Assembly: GCA_002346545.1 (NCBI GenBank)
Contig: DEAA01000027.1
Span: 154,518 to 189,765, forward strand
Length of the DNA stretch: 35,248 nt
Reading direction: 5' to 3'
Source of the DNA: Acidobacteria bacterium UBA2994
Lineage (GTDB): Bacteria; Acidobacteriota; Vicinamibacteria; Vicinamibacterales; UBA8438
Of this stretch, positions 31,682 to 35,248 are shown in pieces (position 1 is the first letter of the stretch; every line of letters starts with the position of its first letter). The notes below the pieces were generated by a model. The model worked only from the letters and a program-made list of their open reading frames with translations. It was not told where the DNA came from and did no database searches. The translations under genes and the position numbers were made by a program.

Positions 31682-32889
31682 GCGTCCGTCCGCTGAACGT
31701 CGTTCAGATTTGCGACCACCTTGGGTGGGCCGGTTCCCGCATGCACGGGGTGAAGCGGCTCTTCGCTTGGATGATTCCGCGGTTCGATGCCGAGCGCTTC
31801 AAGGTGTCGTTGATTAGCCTTCGGCAGCAGGATGAATCGGTCGACAATCTCGAACGCTACGGTATTGACGTCACTTATCTCGGACGGAGCCGGTTCGACC
31901 CGATGACGCTGCCGGCGCTCCTTCGTGTACTCGATGACAAACAGGCTGACATCCTACACATGCACGGCTACGGCGCGACCACCTTCGGGAGGCTCGCGGC
32001 CGCCTGGTGCCGGATCCCAACGTTGCTCCACGAGCACGCGAATCTGACAAGTACTCCCTGGTTCCAGCAGGTTGCCGATGAGCTGCTGCTACCGTTTACC
32101 GATCTGGCGATCGCCGTGTCCCGCTCGACCGCTGAGTTCGTGATCGATGCCCGCCGTGTCCCGGCCGGGCTGACGAAGGTGGTCTACCTGGGGGCGCCGG
32201 TCGACGAGTTCGGACAGGAACGAACGGCGGCCGACGTCCGGGAGGCGCGCGCCGAGCTGGGCATCCCGGCCGATGCGCTGGCGGTTGGGACCGTCACCCG
32301 TCTGATGCCTTCGAAGGGTAATCAGTATCTGATCGAGGCGATTCCTCGCGTGCTGGCTGCCGACCATCGGGCACGATTCTACGTGGTCGGGGAGGGCGAG
32401 CTCCAAGGAGACCTCGAGGCGCAAGCTTCGGCGCTGGGCGTGGCGGACCGGGTCACCTTCGTCGGCTTTATGCGAGACGTGTCGGCAGCCTATTCGGCCT
32501 TCGATCTTGTGGTCTTTCCCTCGCTCTGGGAAGGGACTCCGTTGACGGCCTTCGAGGCGCTGGCGATGGGACGACCGATCCTGGCCACCGACTGTGATGG
32601 ACTGCTCGACATCCTGACGCCGGGCCGCGACGCGCGCATCGTGCCGCGCCGGGATGCCGGGGCCTTGGCCGACGCCATCGTGGCACTGCTGGCCGACCCG
32701 GCCGCTCGGGACGCCCTGGGTCGCGAAGCCCGAGCGACCGGTGCGGAATACGACATCGGCCGCTTCGTTCAGAAGATGGAGCGGCTATATCTGTTGATGC
32801 ACGCAGTTTCGCGCGCCACCCACCGGGAAGGGGTGGCGCAGGCGGACCTGTCGTTCCTGACCCGGGGGGGGCACCCCGGGGCTGGTTAG
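31678..32889 (+). CDS. GT4 family glycosyltransferase
   Basis: 403 aa from the GTG at 31678 (overlaps the preceding stop, GTGA) beginning VSVRPLNVVQICDHLGWAG. N-terminal motif SRMHGVKRLFAWMIPRFD, then ILHMHGYGATTFGRLAA and PTLLHEHANLTSTPW. C-terminal GT-B half: AVGTVTRLMPSKGNQYLIEAI, RFYVVGEGELQGDLE, VTFVGFMRDVSAAYSAFDLVVFPSLWEGTPLTAFEALAMG with the EX7E site (E..GTPLTAFE), and PILATDCDGLLDIL. A retaining glycosyltransferase of the GT4 family; sugars unknown. Near the end, CCCGGGG/CCCCGGG (32861-32880) could form a hairpin and contains eight consecutive G; a sequencing slip there would change only the last few residues. Confidence 0.93.
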   Translation: MSVRPLNVVQICDHLGWAGSRMHGVKRLFAWMIPRFDAERFKVSLISLRQQDESVDNLERYGIDVTYLGRSRFDPMTLPALLRVLDDKQADILHMHGYGATTFGRLAAAWCRIPTLLHEHANLTSTPWFQQVADELLLPFTDLAIAVSRSTAEFVIDARRVPAGLTKVVYLGAPVDEFGQERTAADVREARAELGIPADALAVGTVTRLMPSKGNQYLIEAIPRVLAADHRARFYVVGEGELQGDLEAQASALGVADRVTFVGFMRDVSAAYSAFDLVVFPSLWEGTPLTAFEALAMGRPILATDCDGLLDILTPGRDARIVPRRDAGALADAIVALLADPAARDALGREARATGAEYDIGRFVQKMERLYLLMHAVSRATHREGVAQADLSFLTRGGHPGAG

Positions 32890-32922
32890 ACGCGTACGCC
32901 GAAACTCGACGCGACGAACACT

Positions 32923-34833
32923 ATGATCGACGGCATGGACCAGCCGGTCGCTGTTGCTGAAGCGCGGCGCCCGTCCCGGTGGCGTGACCCCGGGCTCGCG
33001 GTCACGCTCGCGCTTCTGCTGGTCGGGTCGTTCGTCGCGCTGTCGATCGACGTGCCGCGCACCCTCCGTGGTATCAAAGGGGATGAATCAACCTACGTCC
33101 TGATGGCGCTGAGCCTGGCCTACGACGGCGACCTCGTCTACACCGATGGTGTCGACCTCGACCGCTTTTTCGAGATTTATGACGGTGGGCCCGAAGGTGT
33201 CTTTCTGAAGCAGGGGGTCCGCTCCTTCTGGGAGGTCAACGGAGACTTCCCGTTCGTCCACCGCGACACCTATCCCGATGCGCGCGACGATCGTCTGTAC
33301 TTTGGTAAGGCCTTCGTATCCGCCCTGTTTGCGGCGCCATTCGTTCGGATCGCCGGGATCAACGGGCTGCTCTGGTTTCACGTCATCCTGTTGGTCATTG
33401 TGCTCTATTGTGGCTACAGGTTCCTGCAGGGACGCACGCCTGCGCTCGTCGCTTTGGCGTGGGTGGCGGTGTTTCTGTTCGTGTCCGAGGCGCCTATCTA
33501 CGCGGTCTGGCTCTCCTCGGACTTCTTTAACTTCGCGCTCGTCTTCTTTGCCTATTTCCTGTGGTTCTACAAGGATGTAGCGGGTCCACCCACGACGCCG
33601 GTCGGGCACTGGCTCCGCCGTCCTGGTGTCGATCTGGTGGCCGCCGTCGTGCTGGGGGTTGCGATCTTTTCGAAGCCCGTGCCGACGCCATTGTTCATTG
33701 CCGCGCCGGTGTTCTACCTATGGTCCCAACGCAGATTCCGGCAGGGATGGGTGGTCGGATTCTTGGCCGCCGGTATCGCTGTCGCGCTGCTGGGCGTGAA
33801 TGCCATGGTCAGCGGCGAGTTTAACTACCAGGGCGGGCTCGATCGGAAATATCTGACGGGTGAATTCCCGTTCGATGGCTCTGACACCCCGTTCGGCGAG
33901 CTGGGCGAGAACGTGGCGACCGGGGCCGTCGTAGTCGAGGACCCGCTACCGCTCTCCGGGTATCTGACATTGCTGGCTCGCAATGTGTGGTACTTCCTGA
34001 TCGGTCGGCACTTCGGCTTCGTGCCGTTCCTGTTTCCGGGGGTCGTCGCGACCTTGCTGTTCTGGCGGGCTCGATCGACCGCGCGCTCTTGGCAATGGGT
34101 GGCGCTGGCCACGGCGGTGGTCTCTGCCGTTGGCCTGGCGCTCTACATGCCCTTTACCTGGTCTGGCGGTGGCGGACCGACCGGGAATCGCTACTACTTG
34201 TCCACCTACGCGCTGTTCTTCTTCTTGACACCAGCCATGCGAGGGTTCGCCCCCACGGTGGTGGCACTACTGGGGGGCATGTTCTTCATCGGTCAGATCC
34301 TGATCAATCCATTCGTTTCCGCGAAGGAGTCATATCTGGCGCCGGCACAAGGGGCTTTAAGGCTGCTGCCGGTCGAGCTGACAATGGTGCTGGATCTGCC
34401 GATCAATCTGGACGGTCCACGAGCCAGGGTCCTGCACAGCAACGACCCGCGAGTACAGCTGTACTTTCTGGACTACAACGCCTGGTTGCCAGAACCCCCG
34501 GGGATCTGGATCACCGGGGGAGGTGACGAAGCCCACATCATCGTCCGGAATCGGCTGGAACTGGAGTCGCTCACCGTAACGGCCCGGTCGCCGGTGGCTA
34601 ATCGTGTGTCGGTTCAGGTGGGCCGCGCCAGCGCGAGACTGCCACTTGAGCCTGACGTGGAAGGAAGCGTGACACTCTCGCCCACGGGCGTGTACTCCCG
34701 GGATAGCTGGGCCTATCTGTTGCGAGTCTCGGTCGAGGACGGATTCGTGCCGAGGTTACTCGATGGCGCATCGGCCGATGGTCGGTTTCTGGGCGCGGCG
34801 ATTCGCCTCGAGGCCGTGGAGGCGTCTCCTTGA
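32923..34833 (+). CDS. GT-C-like multi-pass membrane protein with C-terminal beta-rich domain (paralogue of the first gene)
   Basis: 636 aa from the ATG at 32923 (an ATG at 32935 is also possible). A first helix (LAVTLALLLVGSFVALSI, about 26-43) is followed by IKGDESTYVLMALSLAYDGD with the acidic pair near residues 53-54, the same place and pattern as GDEPHYLVVTHSL in the protein at 9-2579. More hydrophobic segments run to about residue 475. From about 530 to the end a beta-rich domain repeats LTVTARSPVANRVSV and FVPRLLDGASADGRFLG, closely matching the other protein's C-terminus. Probable glycosyltransferase that uses polyprenyl-linked sugar outside the cytoplasmic membrane; not proven. Starts 33 nt after the GT4 gene. 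Confidence 0.82.
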   Translation: MIDGMDQPVAVAEARRPSRWRDPGLAVTLALLLVGSFVALSIDVPRTLRGIKGDESTYVLMALSLAYDGDLVYTDGVDLDRFFEIYDGGPEGVFLKQGVRSFWEVNGDFPFVHRDTYPDARDDRLYFGKAFVSALFAAPFVRIAGINGLLWFHVILLVIVLYCGYRFLQGRTPALVALAWVAVFLFVSEAPIYAVWLSSDFFNFALVFFAYFLWFYKDVAGPPTTPVGHWLRRPGVDLVAAVVLGVAIFSKPVPTPLFIAAPVFYLWSQRRFRQGWVVGFLAAGIAVALLGVNAMVSGEFNYQGGLDRKYLTGEFPFDGSDTPFGELGENVATGAVVVEDPLPLSGYLTLLARNVWYFLIGRHFGFVPFLFPGVVATLLFWRARSTARSWQWVALATAVVSAVGLALYMPFTWSGGGGPTGNRYYLSTYALFFFLTPAMRGFAPTVVALLGGMFFIGQILINPFVSAKESYLAPAQGALRLLPVELTMVLDLPINLDGPRARVLHSNDPRVQLYFLDYNAWLPEPPGIWITGGGDEAHIIVRNRLELESLTVTARSPVANRVSVQVGRASARLPLEPDVEGSVTLSPTGVYSRDSWAYLLRVSVEDGFVPRLLDGASADGRFLGAAIRLEAVEASP

Positions 34834-34840
34834 GGAGACG
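34823..34840 (+). other. Hairpin at the stop codon of the second GT-C-like gene
   Basis: CGTCTCC-TTGA-GGAGACG: a perfect 7-bp stem whose loop contains the stop codon. No U run follows, so it is not a typical terminator. It may tune the next gene, which starts 20 nt downstream. Confidence 0.4.
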
Positions 34841-34860
34841 GCCGATGATGAGAGGTGTCG

Positions 34861-35248
34861 GTGGCTAGGGTCGCGGTCGTTACCTCACATCCCTTGTTCG
34901 CCGAGGGTGGCCATCTGGTCATCGCGCACGGTCTGGTTCGGGCGCTCCGTGAGGCGGGGCACGACGCCACCGTGGTCCGGACACCCCAGAACCGGTTCGG
35001 TCGGCAAGGGGGCGCCTACCTGTCGACCTGGCTGACCGATGTGGGTATGGCCCACGATGGACACCCGATCGACCACGTGGTCAGTTTCCGCTTTCCGAGC
35101 TACGCGGTGCGTCACCCGTCCCATGTTTGTTGGATCAACCATCGGATGCGCGAGTACTACGACCAATGGCCGCGGTTCGAAGCGACGTTGTCGTGGAAAG
35201 GCCGGATCAAGGAACGGGCGCGGCGGCGGGTGATCCACGCCGCCGATA
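34861..35248 (+). CDS. GT4-like glycosyltransferase, N-terminal part (cut by window end)
   Basis: The frame is open from a GTG at 34861 to the window end (129 codons, no stop). An AGAGG ribosome-binding site lies about 7 nt upstream. The N-terminus, VARVAVVTSHPLFAEGG, is followed by HLVIAHGLVRALREAGHDATVV (the GT-B N-terminal glycine-loop region) and HVVSFRFPSYAVRHPSHVCW INHRMREYYD, which resembles GT4 enzymes with an acceptor-side HP/SHVCWINH block. Donor-binding motifs lie beyond the edge. It continues the GT4-epimerase-GT4-membrane protein operon. Confidence 0.8.
   Translation, partial: MARVAVVTSHPLFAEGGHLVIAHGLVRALREAGHDATVVRTPQNRFGRQGGAYLSTWLTDVGMAHDGHPIDHVVSFRFPSYAVRHPSHVCWINHRMREYYDQWPRFEATLSWKGRIKERARRRVIHAAD

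Noticed and set aside
32861..32880. CCCGGGG/CCCCGGG hairpin as a terminator of the second GT4 gene
   Set aside because: It lies inside the coding sequence, has no U run, and the next gene follows in 33 nt, so read-through is expected.

Overview
This is a G+C-rich window packed with genes and looks like part of a chromosomal cell-envelope glycan locus from a Gram-negative bacterium. A beta-barrel outer-membrane protein, several lipoproteins and a Tat-exported protein indicate two membranes. A Ser/Thr-kinase fragment with the N-terminal style common in Acidobacteriota makes that phylum (perhaps Vicinamibacteria-like) my best guess; this is inference. I see no tRNA, rRNA, CRISPR array, transposase, integrase or phage gene.

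Layout. Block 1 (+, 9-5705): a large GT-C-like membrane protein, a Gfo/Idh/MocA oxidoreductase, a GMC flavoprotein and a VOC/glyoxalase-fold protein. Block 2 (-, 10274-5799): a WbpD/WlbB-like sugar N-acetyltransferase, a WlbA/WbpB-like oxidoreductase, a polysaccharide deacetylase, a methyltransferase and a GtrB/DPM-type polyprenyl-phosphate glycosyltransferase. Block 3 (+, 10393-13842): a hexapeptide acyltransferase, a truncated Ser/Thr kinase, and a DprE1-like/DprE2-like pair. Block 4 (-, 17709-13920): an exported module made of a beta-propeller-like lipoprotein, an AlgX/AlgJ-like SGNH lipoprotein and a Tat-exported GH43-like propeller. Block 5 (+): asparagine synthase. Block 6 (-): a GlpD-like flavoprotein. 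Block 7 (+): a methyltransferase. Block 8 (-, 26430-22277): a lipoprotein with Fn3-like repeats, a methyltransferase, a flippase-like LPG-synthase membrane domain protein and a radical SAM enzyme. Block 9 (+): an outer-membrane barrel closed by a strong terminator. Block 10 (-): a second lipoprotein, paralogous to the one in block 8. Block 11 (+, 29469 to the edge): GT4, NAD-dependent epimerase, GT4, a second GT-C-like membrane protein paralogous to the first gene, and a third GT4 cut by the window edge.

How they may work together (inference). Cytoplasmic enzymes prepare modified sugars (oxidoreductases, acetyltransferases, epimerase, deacetylase, methyltransferases). GT4 enzymes assemble a glycan. 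The GtrB-type enzyme and the DprE1/DprE2-like pair make or epimerise polyprenyl-phosphate sugars. The LPG-synthase-type membrane protein is a possible lipid transporter, and the two GT-C-like proteins could use lipid-linked sugars outside the membrane. The secreted module and the lipoprotein/barrel/lipoprotein group could act on or anchor the product. No Wzx/Wzy, ABC exporter, UbiA-type phosphoribosyl transferase or MBOAT acyltransferase lies inside the window, so the pathway is incomplete here. The most unusual parts are the DprE1/DprE2-like pair with an Ala at the usual Cys site, the twin lipoproteins with a shared Cys-containing C-terminal domain around a barrel gene, and the SGNH protein whose expected nucleophile is Arg.
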